A stretch of DNA of 61,068 nucleotides from Sphingomonadales bacterium 39-57-19 (GCA_002282385.1 NCJG01000012.1:1-61068); one strand, 5' to 3'. Shown: positions 1 through 8,765, numbered from the stretch's first letter. A program made the numbers and translations. Notes: generated by a model not told the origin, from the letters alone.

Positions 1-211
1 ATCCCCCCAACCGGTCGGTCAGGGTGTGGTTCAAACATGGGTCAAATCTCAGTGAAAACTTATGCCCCTAACGGGTCACTTCTCAACGACAATCAACAGG
101 GGGGGTACTTATTTGGTGCGAGGTAGACGGTGACTAGCCCGCGCTCAAAGGTGGGTAGAAAGGTGGGTAATCCCACATTATCCACGCAAGTCTTTGATAT
201 AATTGAATGCG
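1..211. other. Left-edge non-coding DNA beside tRNA-Ser
   Basis: No convincing gene is visible. The stretch lies just beyond the 3' end of the minus-strand tRNA-Ser, the usual side for tyrosine-integrase elements to insert. It holds a short tandem repeat (AAAGGTGGGTA twice, about 148-172) and an inverted repeat GTGGG/CCCAC at about 164-177. These could be integrase arm or operator sites, but no integrase gene is in the window, so this is inference only. Confidence 0.3.
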
Positions 212-304
212 TGGCGGAGACGGAGGGATTCGAACCCTCGGTACCGGATTTACCAGTACGACGGTTTAGCAAACCGTTGGTTTCAGCCACTCACCCACGT
301 CTCC
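212..304 (-). tRNA. tRNA-Ser (anticodon GCT)
   Basis: On the minus strand the acceptor arm GGAGACG (298-304) pairs with CGTCTCC (216-222), followed by discriminator G and an encoded CCA (212-214). The anticodon loop reads TTTGCTAAA, giving anticodon GCT for serine AGC/AGU codons. The long variable arm (class II tRNA) and a T-arm with GGTTCGAATCC are present. The length of 93 nt fits tRNA-Ser. I see no truncation, so this is probably a working gene. Confidence 0.96.
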
Positions 305-501
305 AGCGCGTTTGGCATGCGCGGCCTATAGCGTTGCATGCATTTGGCTGCAATGGTTATTGACACGGGCATGCTATAAGAAGAAAATTAACGAAATAGG
401 ATCGCTCTGGCGCGCACTGAACTCGCATTGCCGGTCGTTCATCATGTGCTAATCTAGAGGATACATAGAGTGTTGCTTGATTTTAAAAGGGTGGGATACG
501 C

Positions 502-1254
502 ATGTTAGCAGTCAATCGGGGCCTGAAACGGTCAATACAACATTTGCTAATGCTGCTCGCGGCCGGAGCACTTGTCGCTTCGCCAGCGATGGCGCAGATT
601 AACACCGTCGATCCCAATGATGTCATCGATTCAGACCTTGGGACACCGCCGCAGGCCGCGACCGCAGCCCCGGCAGAGAATGTCGCCCCAACTGTTCAAG
701 ATGGTGTTCCGACAGAGGCCCCTGCAGCATTACCGGAAACGTCGTCCGCGTCTCCCGCCATCCCGACCGAAGCCACCTATCAGGAAGATGATTTGATCGG
801 CGCTGCCGAAGGCGTTTTTGGTAAGGGTGCCCAAGGTCTTGGCAAATTGATTGAGGACATTCTGAAAAAGCAGGGTCGGCCAAATGGCTATATCGTTGGC
901 CGCGAGGGTGGCGGCGCGTTTGTCGTTGGCCTTCGTTACGGTTCCGGCACGCTGAACCACAAAGTTGAGGGCCAAAAGCCCGTCTATTGGACTGGCCCGT
1001 CAATTGGCCCCGATGCTGGCGCAAATGCGGGTAGCACATTTGTGCTTGTATATAATCTGTACGACACCGAAGACATCTACAAACGCTATCCCGCCGGTGA
1101 AGGCGTCGCATATCTCGGCGGTGGTTTTAATGCGAGCTATCTGCGCCGCGGCGATGTCGTGCTCATTCCCATCAGGGTAGGCGCCGGACTGCGGTTGGGC
1201 GCCAATGTCGGATATATGCGCTTTTCCAAAAAGCAGCGTTGGCTGCCCTTTTAA
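502..1254 (+). CDS. eipA: EipA family (DUF1134) envelope integrity protein
   Basis: A 250-residue exported protein. Residues 1-31 form a signal peptide with an A-M-A cleavage site before Q32, followed by an Ala/Pro/Glu-rich linker (about 45-90). From about residue 95 the sequence matches the DUF1134 pattern: a GRPNGYIVGREG-like block, then GLRYGSGTL, YWTGPSIGPDAG and a C-terminal GAGLRLGANVGY block. Known EipA proteins are periplasmic, shared by alphaproteobacteria and linked to envelope integrity; the molecular activity is not settled. A GGGTGGGA ribosome site precedes the ATG. Its stop overlaps the stop of the convergent ribE by a few bases, so the two genes share no terminator. Confidence 0.88.
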   Translation: MLAVNRGLKRSIQHLLMLLAAGALVASPAMAQINTVDPNDVIDSDLGTPPQAATAAPAENVAPTVQDGVPTEAPAALPETSSASPAIPTEATYQEDDLIGAAEGVFGKGAQGLGKLIEDILKKQGRPNGYIVGREGGGAFVVGLRYGSGTLNHKVEGQKPVYWTGPSIGPDAGANAGSTFVLVYNLYDTEDIYKRYPAGEGVAYLGGGFNASYLRRGDVVLIPIRVGAGLRLGANVGYMRFSKKQRWLPF

Positions 1255-1859
1255 CGGGCGCGCATATCTTCCATACGTTTCAAGTACCGGGCGAGCACAT
1301 CAATCTCTAGATTGACCTGCCGTCCGGCGCTCAGCGTCCCTAATGTCGTCATCTGCGCAGTGTGCGGAATGATGTTCAGCATGAAATGCGCCGAACCATC
1401 GGCCTGATCGGCAATGTCATTGACGGTCAGCGACACGCCATCAACGGTTATCGATCCTTTGGCCGCGATATAAGGCGCAAGGCTGCCCGGTGCAGAGACG
1501 GTGACTTTCCAGCTGTCACCCACGGTTTCGCTGCCAACAATATGGCCGACCCCGTCGACATGACCCGTGACAATATGTCCGCCCAATTCATCGCCCACCT
1601 TCAACGCGCGTTCCAGGTTCAGTTGGGTTCCGGCTTCCCACATACCCGCTGGGGTCCGTGAAACGGTTTCGGCAGACGCATCAATGGCAAACCATCCTTC
1701 GCCCTTATCAACAACGGTCAGGCAAACGCCTGAACAGGCGATAGACGCGCCGATGGCGACCGTGTCCATGTCATATGCGCAGTCAATGACGAGGCGCAGA
1801 TCGCCCCGCTGTTCGGATGAACGAATATTGCCAACGTCCGTGATGATACCTGTGAACAT
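1251..1859 (-). CDS. ribE: Riboflavin synthase, alpha subunit
   Basis: Converts two molecules of 6,7-dimethyl-8-ribityllumazine into riboflavin plus a pyrimidinedione, the last step of riboflavin synthesis, in the cytoplasm. The 202 residues show the typical N-terminus MFTGIIT and two tandem lumazine-binding repeats (about 1-93 and 94-190), the second starting near GGHIVTGHVDGVG; this is the normal family length. It lies 15 nt downstream of ribD on the same strand, so the two are probably co-transcribed behind nadE and a small membrane-protein gene. No FMN riboswitch is visible upstream. The start has an AAGAGG ribosome site. Some genomes call this gene ribC. Confidence 0.95.
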   Translation of the reverse strand: MFTGIITDVGNIRSSEQRGDLRLVIDCAYDMDTVAIGASIACSGVCLTVVDKGEGWFAIDASAETVSRTPAGMWEAGTQLNLERALKVGDELGGHIVTGHVDGVGHIVGSETVGDSWKVTVSAPGSLAPYIAAKGSITVDGVSLTVNDIADQADGSAHFMLNIIPHTAQMTTLGTLSAGRQVNLEIDVLARYLKRMEDMRAR

Positions 1860-1874
1860 ATATATATTGCCTCT

Positions 1875-2819
1875 TTAATTGGCGCGTTCGTAGACTTCGA
1901 GACGGTCTTTGCCAAGGCTGCGGGAATCGCACAGCTGCCAAAGTCCATGCGCGTCGGCCAGTTGCCCCAATCCAATGTCGCCAAGGCACGCTTTGCCCGC
2001 ACCGATGAAAATGGGTGCGCGGTACAATAACAGCCGGTCAACCAACCCAGCTTTTAAAAAAGCCGTGGCTGTCGCGGCGCCGCCTTCAACCATCACATTA
2101 TTGCAATCCAGCTTTGCGATGTCCGCTGGCGCAGAAATAACTTCCCACCCGTCGGGGGCATCACCGCTGCCCAGCATAACCTTGCGTGGCGACCGGTGTT
2201 CGAGTCCTGTCAGCCGCACATTCAATTGCGGTGCGTCTGCTTTTACGGTGCCCGATCCGACCAAAATGGCATCCGCCCGCACGCGTTCAATATGGCTATG
2301 CGCACGCGCGACATCCCCCGTAATCCAACGGCTGCTGCTATCCGCCATGGCAATTTGACCATCCAGCGATGTCGCGATTTTCAACGTTACAAATGGCCGC
2401 CGCCGCTGCATGCGGCTCAGAAATCCGGAGAGGCTACTGCGCGCCTCGGACGCCATGACGCCAGTTTCGACAGCGATGCCCGCGGCCATGAGCGCCTTGA
2501 TGCCTGCACCCGCAGTCCGAGGATCGGGGTCCTCCAGCGCAACCACCACGCGTGCTGGCCGGGCGTCCATCAGCAATTCGGCGCACGCCGGCCCACGATC
2601 GGATTGATGTGCGCATGGCTCAAGCGTGACGTAAATAACGCTGCCTTGCGCTGCAGAACCAGCCTGCGCCAGCGCCATGGCTTCTGCGTGGGGACGCCCA
2701 CCCTTTTGGGTCCAGCCGCGTCCAACGACGATGCCTTCTTTGACGATGATACAGCCGACCGACGGGTTCAGCCCCGTCTGGCCAACGCCACGTTCCGCCA
2801 GCGCCAAAGCTGCGGCCAT
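1875..2819 (-). CDS. ribD: Bifunctional riboflavin deaminase/reductase RibD
   Basis: Catalyses the second and third steps of riboflavin synthesis: deamination of the diaminopyrimidine made from GTP, then reduction of the ribose side chain. The N-terminal zinc deaminase has H44-A-E46 and the cysteines C69 and C79; the C-terminal reductase spans about 145-314. The annotated ATG at 2819 has a poor ribosome site, and the family usually has about eight more residues before it. In frame upstream, an ATA at 2843-2841 sits 7 nt after GGGAG and overlaps the stop of the preceding gene. The true start may therefore be this rare ATA codon, giving an extra I/M-ATADHRF. Function is secure; the start is not. 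Confidence 0.93.
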   Translation of the reverse strand: MAAALALAERGVGQTGLNPSVGCIIVKEGIVVGRGWTQKGGRPHAEAMALAQAGSAAQGSVIYVTLEPCAHQSDRGPACAELLMDARPARVVVALEDPDPRTAGAGIKALMAAGIAVETGVMASEARSSLSGFLSRMQRRRPFVTLKIATSLDGQIAMADSSSRWITGDVARAHSHIERVRADAILVGSGTVKADAPQLNVRLTGLEHRSPRKVMLGSGDAPDGWEVISAPADIAKLDCNNVMVEGGAATATAFLKAGLVDRLLLYRAPIFIGAGKACLGDIGLGQLADAHGLWQLCDSRSLGKDRLEVYERAN

Positions 2820-2839
2820 GAAGCGGTGATCAGCGGTGG

Positions 2840-3247
2840 CTATTGTTTTGCTCCCGCGGCAACGTCTTTGGCTTGTGCCTCTTTTTGCGCACGTTCAAGC
2901 TGCGCCTCGCGCTCAATTTTTTCCACGTCCATCCCGACAGCGCGACCGAATGCTTTATAGGCCTCTTTCTCGCGGGCGCGCATTTCGTCTTTTCGCTTTT
3001 GATATTCGGCAATCGCCGCTTTCGATTCCTCGATTGTGCGTGTCGCGGGCCAGCTTTCGAAATAGGTTACGGTGGGTGGCGGTGGCTTCGCCTTTTCAAG
3101 CGTATCGATATAAAATGTGTAGATGATAATCGCTGTCGGCACACAGGCAGCCAGAAACAGCCACGGGCTATGCGTGCCCGTTGTGCGGAAAAAGCTGATC
3201 AGATCTGTGCCCGCATTGCGCAGCGAGACATCTTTAAAAAACGACAT
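2840..3247 (-). CDS. Small single-pass membrane protein of unknown function
   Basis: I do not recognise a named family. The 135 residues have an N-terminal cytosolic stretch, one hydrophobic segment at about 28-47 (SPWLFLAACVPTAIIIYTFY) and a charged Lys/Glu/Ala-rich tail (66-135) likely to form a long helix or coiled coil. It sits between nadE (59 nt upstream) and ribD, whose normal N-terminus overlaps its stop, so it is probably in the same transcript. The position does not by itself show a role in flavin or NAD synthesis. Confidence 0.7.
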   Translation of the reverse strand: MSFFKDVSLRNAGTDLISFFRTTGTHSPWLFLAACVPTAIIIYTFYIDTLEKAKPPPPTVTYFESWPATRTIEESKAAIAEYQKRKDEMRAREKEAYKAFGRAVGMDVEKIEREAQLERAQKEAQAKDVAAGAKQ

Positions 3248-3306
3248 GACTATCCAATAAGGCCGATATCGCGGGATTTCCAGTGCGCGATGTAAAGAGG
3301 CGGGGC

Positions 3307-4965
3307 TTATCGGCCACTTCGGAACGCATTTGTTATGGGATAGCGGCGATCCCGCCCGAAGTTTCGTGTGCCAAGCTTTACCCCCGGAGGGGCCTGCCGC
3401 CGTTTATACTCCGCGAGATAAAGCAGCCGTTCAATCCGCACGACCGTGTCGCGATCAAAGCCTTGGGCAACGACCTCATCAACCGAGCGCTCTTCCTCCA
3501 CCAACGCATGCAACATTTTATCAAGGACCGGATAATCCGGAAGCGAATCGCTATCCTTCTGGTCTGGCCGCAATTCCGCGCTGGGGGGCTTGGTAATGAT
3601 ATTGTCGGGTATCACTGGGCCATCCCGGCCGAGACCAATGCGCGGCTTATGCGCATTGCGCCATTCGGAAATGGCAAACACCGTCATTTTATAGGCGTCT
3701 TTTATCGGGTTATAGCCACCGGCCATATCGCCATAAATCGTCGCATAGCCGACGCTCATTTCGCTTTTGTTTCCCGTCGTCAAAAGCATATGTCCAAATT
3801 TGTTGGACAGGGCCATCAACGTGACGCCGCGGATACGTGACTGAATATTTTCTTCGGTAATGTCGACATCGCGGTCGGCAAAGCTGCCCGAGAGCATATC
3901 GTCGAAAGCGCCGACAGCCGGCGAAATCGGGATCGTATCAATCCGGCAGCCAATCATTTCCGCGCATTGCGCAGCATCGTCCAGACTGGATTGGCTGGTA
4001 TAACGGCTGGGCAACATCACACACCAAACGCGATCGGGCCCAAGCGCATCAGCGGCAATGGCGGCGCATATCGCACTATCGATCCCGCCAGACATGCCCA
4101 ACACAACGCCGGGAAAGCCGTTGCTGTTCACATAATCGCGCAGGCCAGTGACCATCGCGCTGTAGATATCCGCCGGATGCTCTTCCCAAAGCGCCTTTGG
4201 CCCATCTGCACATTGCCAGCCATTGTCGCCGCGCGTCCAATGCGTCATGCGCAGATGCTCTTCCCAGTCGGGCAAACGGTGCGCCGCCGCACCATTCGCG
4301 TTCAGGACAAAGGAACTGCCGTCGAACACCAGCTCGTCCTGGCCACCGACGCGGTTTAGAAACATCAGCGGCAATCCGGTTTCGCGCACACGTGCCGCGA
4401 AAACCTCTTCCAAACGCCGGTCATCCTTGTCGATTTCATACGGGCTGCCGTTGGTCGAAATAAGCAACTCAGCGCCGCGTTCCTTCAAATGGAGGCTGAC
4501 CGGGGCGAGCCATCCATCTTCGCAAATCGGAACGCCAATGCGCACGCCTTTAAACAGCATGGGTTCCGGCATGGGGCCAGATGCAAAAATCCGCTTTTCA
4601 TCAAAGGTTCCGTAATTGGGCAGCTCATGCTTGTAACGCACGGCAGCAATCTGACCGCCATCGAGCAGCGCGATTCCGTTGTACAGCGCGCCATCGTCGA
4701 GGAATATCGAACCCACGAGCATCGCGGGCCCGCCATCGGCCGTCGCCTCCGCAAGCTTCGCAAGCTCCACCGCAGCGCGCGCGGCAAAGGCTGGCTTCAA
4801 CACCAGATCCTCGGCCGGATACCCAATCAACTGCTGTTCGGGAAACACGATCAGGTCGGCATCTGTCGCCTTTGCGCGCCATTCCAGCATCTTGCCGGCG
4901 TTACCTGCCAGGTCACCCACGCGCTGGTTAAGCTGCGCCATTGCAATATTGAGCCGATTTGTCAT
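3307..4965 (-). CDS. nadE: Glutamine-dependent NAD+ synthetase
   Basis: Makes NAD+ from deamido-NAD+, ATP and ammonia that it frees from glutamine. The 552 residues are the usual fusion: an N-terminal nitrilase-type glutaminase (about 1-260) with the triad E43, K112 and C148, and a C-terminal synthetase (about 265-552) with the ATP loop SGGIDS at 292-297. Length is normal for the two-domain bacterial form. The ATG at 4965 follows AGGGTGG, a strong ribosome site. It is divergent from prs, with 123 bp between, and is probably the first gene of a nadE-orf-ribD-ribE unit. Both NAD+ and PRPP genes at this divergent promoter belong to cofactor and nucleotide supply. Confidence 0.96.
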   Translation of the reverse strand: MTNRLNIAMAQLNQRVGDLAGNAGKMLEWRAKATDADLIVFPEQQLIGYPAEDLVLKPAFAARAAVELAKLAEATADGGPAMLVGSIFLDDGALYNGIALLDGGQIAAVRYKHELPNYGTFDEKRIFASGPMPEPMLFKGVRIGVPICEDGWLAPVSLHLKERGAELLISTNGSPYEIDKDDRRLEEVFAARVRETGLPLMFLNRVGGQDELVFDGSSFVLNANGAAAHRLPDWEEHLRMTHWTRGDNGWQCADGPKALWEEHPADIYSAMVTGLRDYVNSNGFPGVVLGMSGGIDSAICAAIAADALGPDRVWCVMLPSRYTSQSSLDDAAQCAEMIGCRIDTIPISPAVGAFDDMLSGSFADRDVDITEENIQSRIRGVTLMALSNKFGHMLLTTGNKSEMSVGYATIYGDMAGGYNPIKDAYKMTVFAISEWRNAHKPRIGLGRDGPVIPDNIITKPPSAELRPDQKDSDSLPDYPVLDKMLHALVEEERSVDEVVAQGFDRDTVVRIERLLYLAEYKRRQAPPGVKLGTRNFGRDRRYPITNAFRSGR

Positions 4966-5088
4966 TTCACCACCCTATTGTCCACAATGTAGCGGGGCAA
5001 GCCGATTGTCAGGCCAGTCGCGCGTCGCTAAGGCGTTTGGCGAAACTTTGGCGCGCGATTCAAAGCTCAGGGGTCCGGGGACACGCAC

Positions 5089-6024
5089 ATGAAATTGATG
5101 ACAGGTAACAGCAACCTTCCTTTGGCGAAGGGCATTGCAGATTATATGAACTTGCCGCTGACCGACGCCAGCGTGCGCCGTTTCGCCGACAATGAGATTT
5201 TCGTCGAAATCCATGAAAATGTGCGCGGTGAGGATATGTTTGTTATCCAATCGACCAGCCACCCTGCCAATGACAATTTGATGGAATTGCTGATCATGAT
5301 TGATGCGTTGCGCCGTGCATCGGCAAAACGCATTACCGCAGTTCTTCCGTATTTCGGCTATGCGCGGCAGGATCGGAAGCCGGGGCCACGCACGCCCATT
5401 TCGGCGAAGCTTGTCGCGAATCTGATTACCCAGGCTGGCGCTGACCGCGTTTTGACCGTGGATTTGCATGCCGGCCAGATTCAGGGCTTTTTCGATATTC
5501 CAACCGACAATCTTTATGGCGCACCTGTCATGAGCGCGGATATTTTGGAGCGCCATGGCGACAAGAATATCACCGTCGTATCGCCGGATGTTGGCGGCGT
5601 TGTCCGTGCGCGCGCGCTGGCAAAGCGTCTTGATGATGCGCCACTGGCGATCGTTGATAAACGCCGTGAAAAAGCGGGCGTTTCCGAAGTCATGAACATC
5701 ATCGGCGATGTTAAAGACCGTTTCTGCATATTGATTGATGACATCGCGGACAGCGCTGGCACTCTGTGTAACGCGGCCGACGCGTTAAAAGCCGCCGGCG
5801 CGTCCGACGTCGTCGCTTATATTACGCATGGCGTATTGTCCGGCGAGGCTGTTAACCGGGTCAACGCGTCCTCACTGCGCAAACTGGTCATCACCGACTC
5901 CATCCTGGCGTCCGACATTGCCAATGCCAGCCCCAAAATACGCCAGCTGCCCATCGCGCCATTGTTGGGTGAAGCGATTAAGCGCATTGCGGATGAAAGT
6001 TCTGTCAGTTCTTTGTTCGATTGA
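5089..6024 (+). CDS. prs: Ribose-phosphate pyrophosphokinase (PRPP synthetase)
   Basis: Transfers pyrophosphate from ATP to ribose 5-phosphate, giving PRPP for purine, pyrimidine, histidine, tryptophan and NAD synthesis in the cytosol. The 311 residues keep the class I features: [13 protein letters not shown] flexible loop near 98-110, [11 protein letters not shown] near 126-136, and the PRPP-binding loop [10 protein letters not shown] near 213-222. Many family members have DDxxDTxGT; here Ser replaces the Thr after Asp, a conservative change. A GGGGA ribosome site precedes the ATG. The stop overlaps the hisN start by one base (TGATG), suggesting coupled translation. Confidence 0.96.
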   Translation: MKLMTGNSNLPLAKGIADYMNLPLTDASVRRFADNEIFVEIHENVRGEDMFVIQSTSHPANDNLMELLIMIDALRRASAKRITAVLPYFGYARQDRKPGPRTPISAKLVANLITQAGADRVLTVDLHAGQIQGFFDIPTDNLYGAPVMSADILERHGDKNITVVSPDVGGVVRARALAKRLDDAPLAIVDKRREKAGVSEVMNIIGDVKDRFCILIDDIADSAGTLCNAADALKAAGASDVVAYITHGVLSGEAVNRVNASSLRKLVITDSILASDIANASPKIRQLPIAPLLGEAIKRIADESSVSSLFD

Positions 6025-6803
6025 TGACACCGGCGGATATCCTTCTGGCCAACCGTTTGGCCGAGGCAGCGGGCCAAGCCATCCGGCCCTTTTTCCGATC
6101 AGCCTATAGCCATGAGGCAAAGGCCGATGCCTCCCCGGTAACAGAAGCCGACCGCGCCGCCGAAAGCGCCATCCGCCGTATTCTTGATGCCGAATGCCCC
6201 CGCGATACGATCATCGGGGAGGAATATGGCGAAAAAATCGGCAGTTCGGGCCGCAGCTGGATTATCGATCCGATCGACGGAACCGTAAGTTTCATGGCCG
6301 GGCGGCCGATATTCGGAACATTGGTTGCGCTGCTCGAAGACGGCTGGCCTGTCCTTGGCGTCATCGACCAATGCGTTAGTGGCGAGCGCTGGGTCGGCGC
6401 TGCGGGCTATCCGACGACGCTGAACGGAAATCCTGTCACGACACGAGCATGCACCGCGTTAAATCAGGCGACGCTGGCAACGACGGGGCCACAATATTTT
6501 TCGCAGCATGATGGCGATCATTTTATGGAACTCGCGGCGCAAACGGCACATAAAAAAATGCTGTTCGGTGGCGATTGTTATAACTACGCCCTGCTCGCCA
6601 GCGGGCATATCGACATCGTCGTCGAAGCCGGATTGAAGCTGCATGATTTTGCTGCCTTAATCCCCATCGTAACGGGCGCGGGGGGGATGATGAGCGATTG
6701 GTCCGGGGAGCCACTACACGGCGCTTCCGACGGCCATATCATTGCGGTGGGTGACCCAGCCCGGCTTGATGACGTGCTCGAAGCATTGGCGTGCCAACAC
6801 TAA
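6024..6803 (+). CDS. hisN: Histidinol-phosphatase, inositol monophosphatase type
   Basis: Likely removes phosphate from histidinol phosphate in histidine synthesis. It belongs to the Mg2+-dependent inositol monophosphatase superfamily: GEEYGE (65-70) and DPIDGT (82-87) supply the metal ligands, and a late WSGEPL motif is present. I chose the ATG at 6024, which overlaps the prs stop (TGATG), over a TTG three bases earlier; this gives 259 residues. The link to PRPP, the first histidine substrate, supports the histidinol-phosphatase assignment over inositol or fructose bisphosphate phosphatases, but the sequence alone does not prove substrate. Confidence 0.86.
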   Translation: MTPADILLANRLAEAAGQAIRPFFRSAYSHEAKADASPVTEADRAAESAIRRILDAECPRDTIIGEEYGEKIGSSGRSWIIDPIDGTVSFMAGRPIFGTLVALLEDGWPVLGVIDQCVSGERWVGAAGYPTTLNGNPVTTRACTALNQATLATTGPQYFSQHDGDHFMELAAQTAHKKMLFGGDCYNYALLASGHIDIVVEAGLKLHDFAALIPIVTGAGGMMSDWSGEPLHGASDGHIIAVGDPARLDDVLEALACQH

Positions 6804-7020
6804 AACGCAGCAGTCCCGTCCGTTTCATGTGATCCGCAGCGCCGCTTCCCAGCGCGCGATCATCGTCATTTGCTGCAAACTCTTCAGCGTTCGGGCCACA
6901 TTACCGGCAATATGCTTGCAATCGGGCGCGAATCCGGTTAGGCGCGCCCCTTCCGAATAAGCAGGCTGGCCAATAGGGCTGCCATGTCGGCTTGATACGG
7001 ACTCAACAAAGGAGACCAAA
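6804..7020. other. Intergenic DNA upstream of rpmI
   Basis: The 217 bp between hisN and rpmI should hold the rpmI promoter. I cannot assign clear -35/-10 boxes. On the minus strand a short open frame ending at 6825 (about 45 codons) reads like coding sequence but has no credible start or recognised family; it may be a gene remnant. An AAAGGAGA ribosome site for rpmI lies at about 7009-7016. Confidence 0.35.
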
Positions 7021-7221
7021 ATGCCCAAGCTCAAGACCAAGAGCGGTGTGAAGAAACGCTTCAAAATCACCGCAACAGGCAAGATCAAGCATGGCGTCGT
7101 TGGAAAACGGCACCGTTTGAGCAGCCATAATGCCAAGTATATCCGCCAAAACCGCGGCACCAGCGTGATCTCTGATCCCGATGCCAAGACAATCAAGAAA
7201 TGGGCGCCATACGGTCTTTAA
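7021..7221 (+). CDS. rpmI: 50S ribosomal protein bL35
   Basis: A basic 66-residue protein of the large ribosomal subunit, with the family signature [15 protein letters not shown] and a C-terminal region ending in KKWAPYGL. Length is normal. It has a strong AAAGGAGA ribosome site and is followed after 36 nt by rplT, the standard rpmI-rplT pairing seen across bacteria. In Escherichia coli the downstream genes are pheM and pheST, and the same order of ribosomal and phenylalanyl-tRNA synthetase genes is kept here. The infC gene that often precedes rpmI is not in this position. Confidence 0.97.
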   Translation: MPKLKTKSGVKKRFKITATGKIKHGVVGKRHRLSSHNAKYIRQNRGTSVISDPDAKTIKKWAPYGL

Positions 7222-7257
7222 GACTGCGCGTACGTTTTAACGAAAAGGATATAGATT

Positions 7258-7600
7258 ATGGCACGCGTCAAACGTGGTGTGACCACCAAAGCCAAACATA
7301 AAAGAATTTTAGAGCAGGCGAAGGGCTATTATGGCCGTCGCAAAAATACTCGAAAAGGCCGGTCAGTACGCATATCGCGACCGTAAGGTAAACAAGCGGA
7401 ACTTCCGCGCATTGTGGATCCAGCGTATCAACGCCGCAGTCCGCGCCGAAGGTATGACCTATGGCGTGTTCATGCATGGCCTGAAGCTTGCTAACGTCGA
7501 ACTGGACCGCAAGGTTCTTGCCGACCTCGCGATGCACGAAGCCGCGATGTTTAGCACGATCATTGCGCAGTCGAAGGCAGCGCTCGCGAAAGCAGCATAA
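7258..7600 (+). pseudogene. rplT: 50S ribosomal protein bL20, reading frame broken
   Basis: The gene starts normally at ATG 7258 ([20 protein letters not shown]... as spaced in all L20 proteins) up to GRRKNT at residue 31. The next expected eight residues (usually IRIARQAV) are missing, and the rest of L20, from [12 protein letters not shown] onward, continues in another frame to a stop at 7600. The first frame ends at 7384-7386 after 42 residues. Relative to the expected gene, about 23 nt are lost at 7350-7353. Each half is otherwise intact. L20 is needed for 50S assembly and binds 23S rRNA through this N-terminal arm, so an assembly or read error, or a second copy elsewhere, is more likely than true loss. 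An internal ATG at 7331 has an AAGGG site. Confidence 0.85.
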
Positions 7601-7622
7601 GCTCCTAAAACTTCGATATTGC

Positions 7623-7664
7623 GCAAAAGGGCGTGGGCGGCACTTGCCGTTCGCGCCCTTTTGC
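7623..7664 (+). terminator. Hairpin between rplT and pheS (terminator or attenuator)
   Basis: An 11-bp perfect stem pairs GCAAAAGGGCG (7623-7633) with CGCCCTTTTGC (7654-7664), enclosing a 20-nt loop and followed by TTATT. The weak T-tract makes a plain terminator uncertain. In many bacteria pheST expression is set by attenuation at this very position, so a regulatory role is possible. I see no phenylalanine-rich leader peptide. Confidence 0.5.
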
Positions 7665-7682
7665 TTATTCAGGCGAACCATG

Positions 7683-8765
7683 ATGACAGATATTGCGACA
7701 CTCCAAACCGAACTGATGGCAGCGATTGATTCCGCGGATACGCTGGATGCGCTGGAGGCTGTTCGGATATCCGCCCTCGGCAAGCAAGGCAGCGTTTCGG
7801 CGTTGCTCAAGACGATGGGCGCGATGTCGCCCGATGAACGTCAGACGCAAGGCCCGATCATCAACGGTCTGCGCGAAAGCGTTACCGCGGCGCTGGCCGC
7901 GAAAAAAGCGGCCTTGGAAACAGCCGAGTTGAACCGGCGTCTCGCAAGCGAATATGTCGACATGACATTGCCTGCGCCCGAAACACCGCGCGGCACAGTG
8001 CATCCGGTCAGCCAAGTCATGGACGAGCTTGCCGAAATCTTCGCCGACATGGGCTTTGCCGTGGCCGAAGGGCGTGAGATCGAAGACGATTGGCACAATT
8101 TCACCGCGCTCAACATTCCCGAAACACATCCGGCGCGCGCGATGCATGATACATTCTATTTCCCCGATGAAATGGCGCGCGCGGGCAGCAAAATGCTGCT
8201 GCGGACGCACACATCACCAGTGCAAATCCGCACCATGACGTCACAGGAACCGCCGATCCGCATTATCGCACCGGGCCGCGTCTACCGCAGCGACAGCGAT
8301 GCGACGCACACGCCGATGTTCCACCAGATCGAAGGCCTTGTCATCGACAAGGGCATTCACCTTGGTCATCTGAAATGGACGCTCGAGACATTTCTAAAGG
8401 CCTATTTCGAACGCGAGGATGTCGTCTTGCGTCTGCGTCCAAGCTATTTCCCATTCACCGAACCATCGGTCGAAGTCGACGTCGGCTATTCGATGGTCAA
8501 CGGCAAGCGCGTCATCGGCGGATCGGAAGGCTGGATGGAGGTTCTTGGCTCCGGCATGGTCCATCGCAAGGTTATCGAGGCCTGCGGGCTTGATCCCGAT
8601 ATATGGCAGGGCTTTGCCTTTGGCACCGGCGTCGACCGGCTTGCCATGCTGAAATATGGGATGGACGATTTGCGCGCCTTCTTCGACGGCGATAATCGCT
8701 GGCTGCAGCATTACGGATTTGACGCGCTCGATGTTCCGACGCTGAGCGGAGGAGTAGGCGCATGA
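7683..8765 (+). CDS. pheS: Phenylalanyl-tRNA synthetase, alpha subunit
   Basis: With PheT forms the alpha2-beta2 enzyme that charges tRNA-Phe. The alpha chain holds the class II catalytic core: an N-terminal coiled-coil (about 1-90), motif 2 around PMFHQIEGL and motif 3 around [17 protein letters not shown]. Two adjacent ATGs (7680 and 7683) are possible starts; the second gives 360 residues, normal for alphaproteobacteria. The stop overlaps the pheT start as ATGA, so the subunits are translationally coupled. It follows rplT after about 80 nt containing the hairpin at 7623-7664. Confidence 0.96.
   Translation: MTDIATLQTELMAAIDSADTLDALEAVRISALGKQGSVSALLKTMGAMSPDERQTQGPIINGLRESVTAALAAKKAALETAELNRRLASEYVDMTLPAPETPRGTVHPVSQVMDELAEIFADMGFAVAEGREIEDDWHNFTALNIPETHPARAMHDTFYFPDEMARAGSKMLLRTHTSPVQIRTMTSQEPPIRIIAPGRVYRSDSDATHTPMFHQIEGLVIDKGIHLGHLKWTLETFLKAYFEREDVVLRLRPSYFPFTEPSVEVDVGYSMVNGKRVIGGSEGWMEVLGSGMVHRKVIEACGLDPDIWQGFAFGTGVDRLAMLKYGMDDLRAFFDGDNRWLQHYGFDALDVPTLSGGVGA

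Noticed and set aside
93..290. Open frame across the tRNA-Ser and left edge on the minus strand
   Set aside because: It runs through the tRNA gene in antisense/sense overlap and carries the common tRNA-derived reading SGTEGSNPSVSAT; no ribosome site.
6825..7196. Minus-strand open frame overlapping rpmI
   Set aside because: It overlaps a sure ribosomal gene; only the part outside rpmI (about 45 codons) reads like protein and no family is recognised. Noted as a possible remnant only.
7331..7600. Internal ATG frame of rplT as a separate 89-residue gene
   Set aside because: The sequence is plainly the C-terminal part of L20 and joins the N-terminal part at 7258 by a frame break. A separate gene is not the simplest reading, and programmed frameshifting does not explain the eight missing residues.
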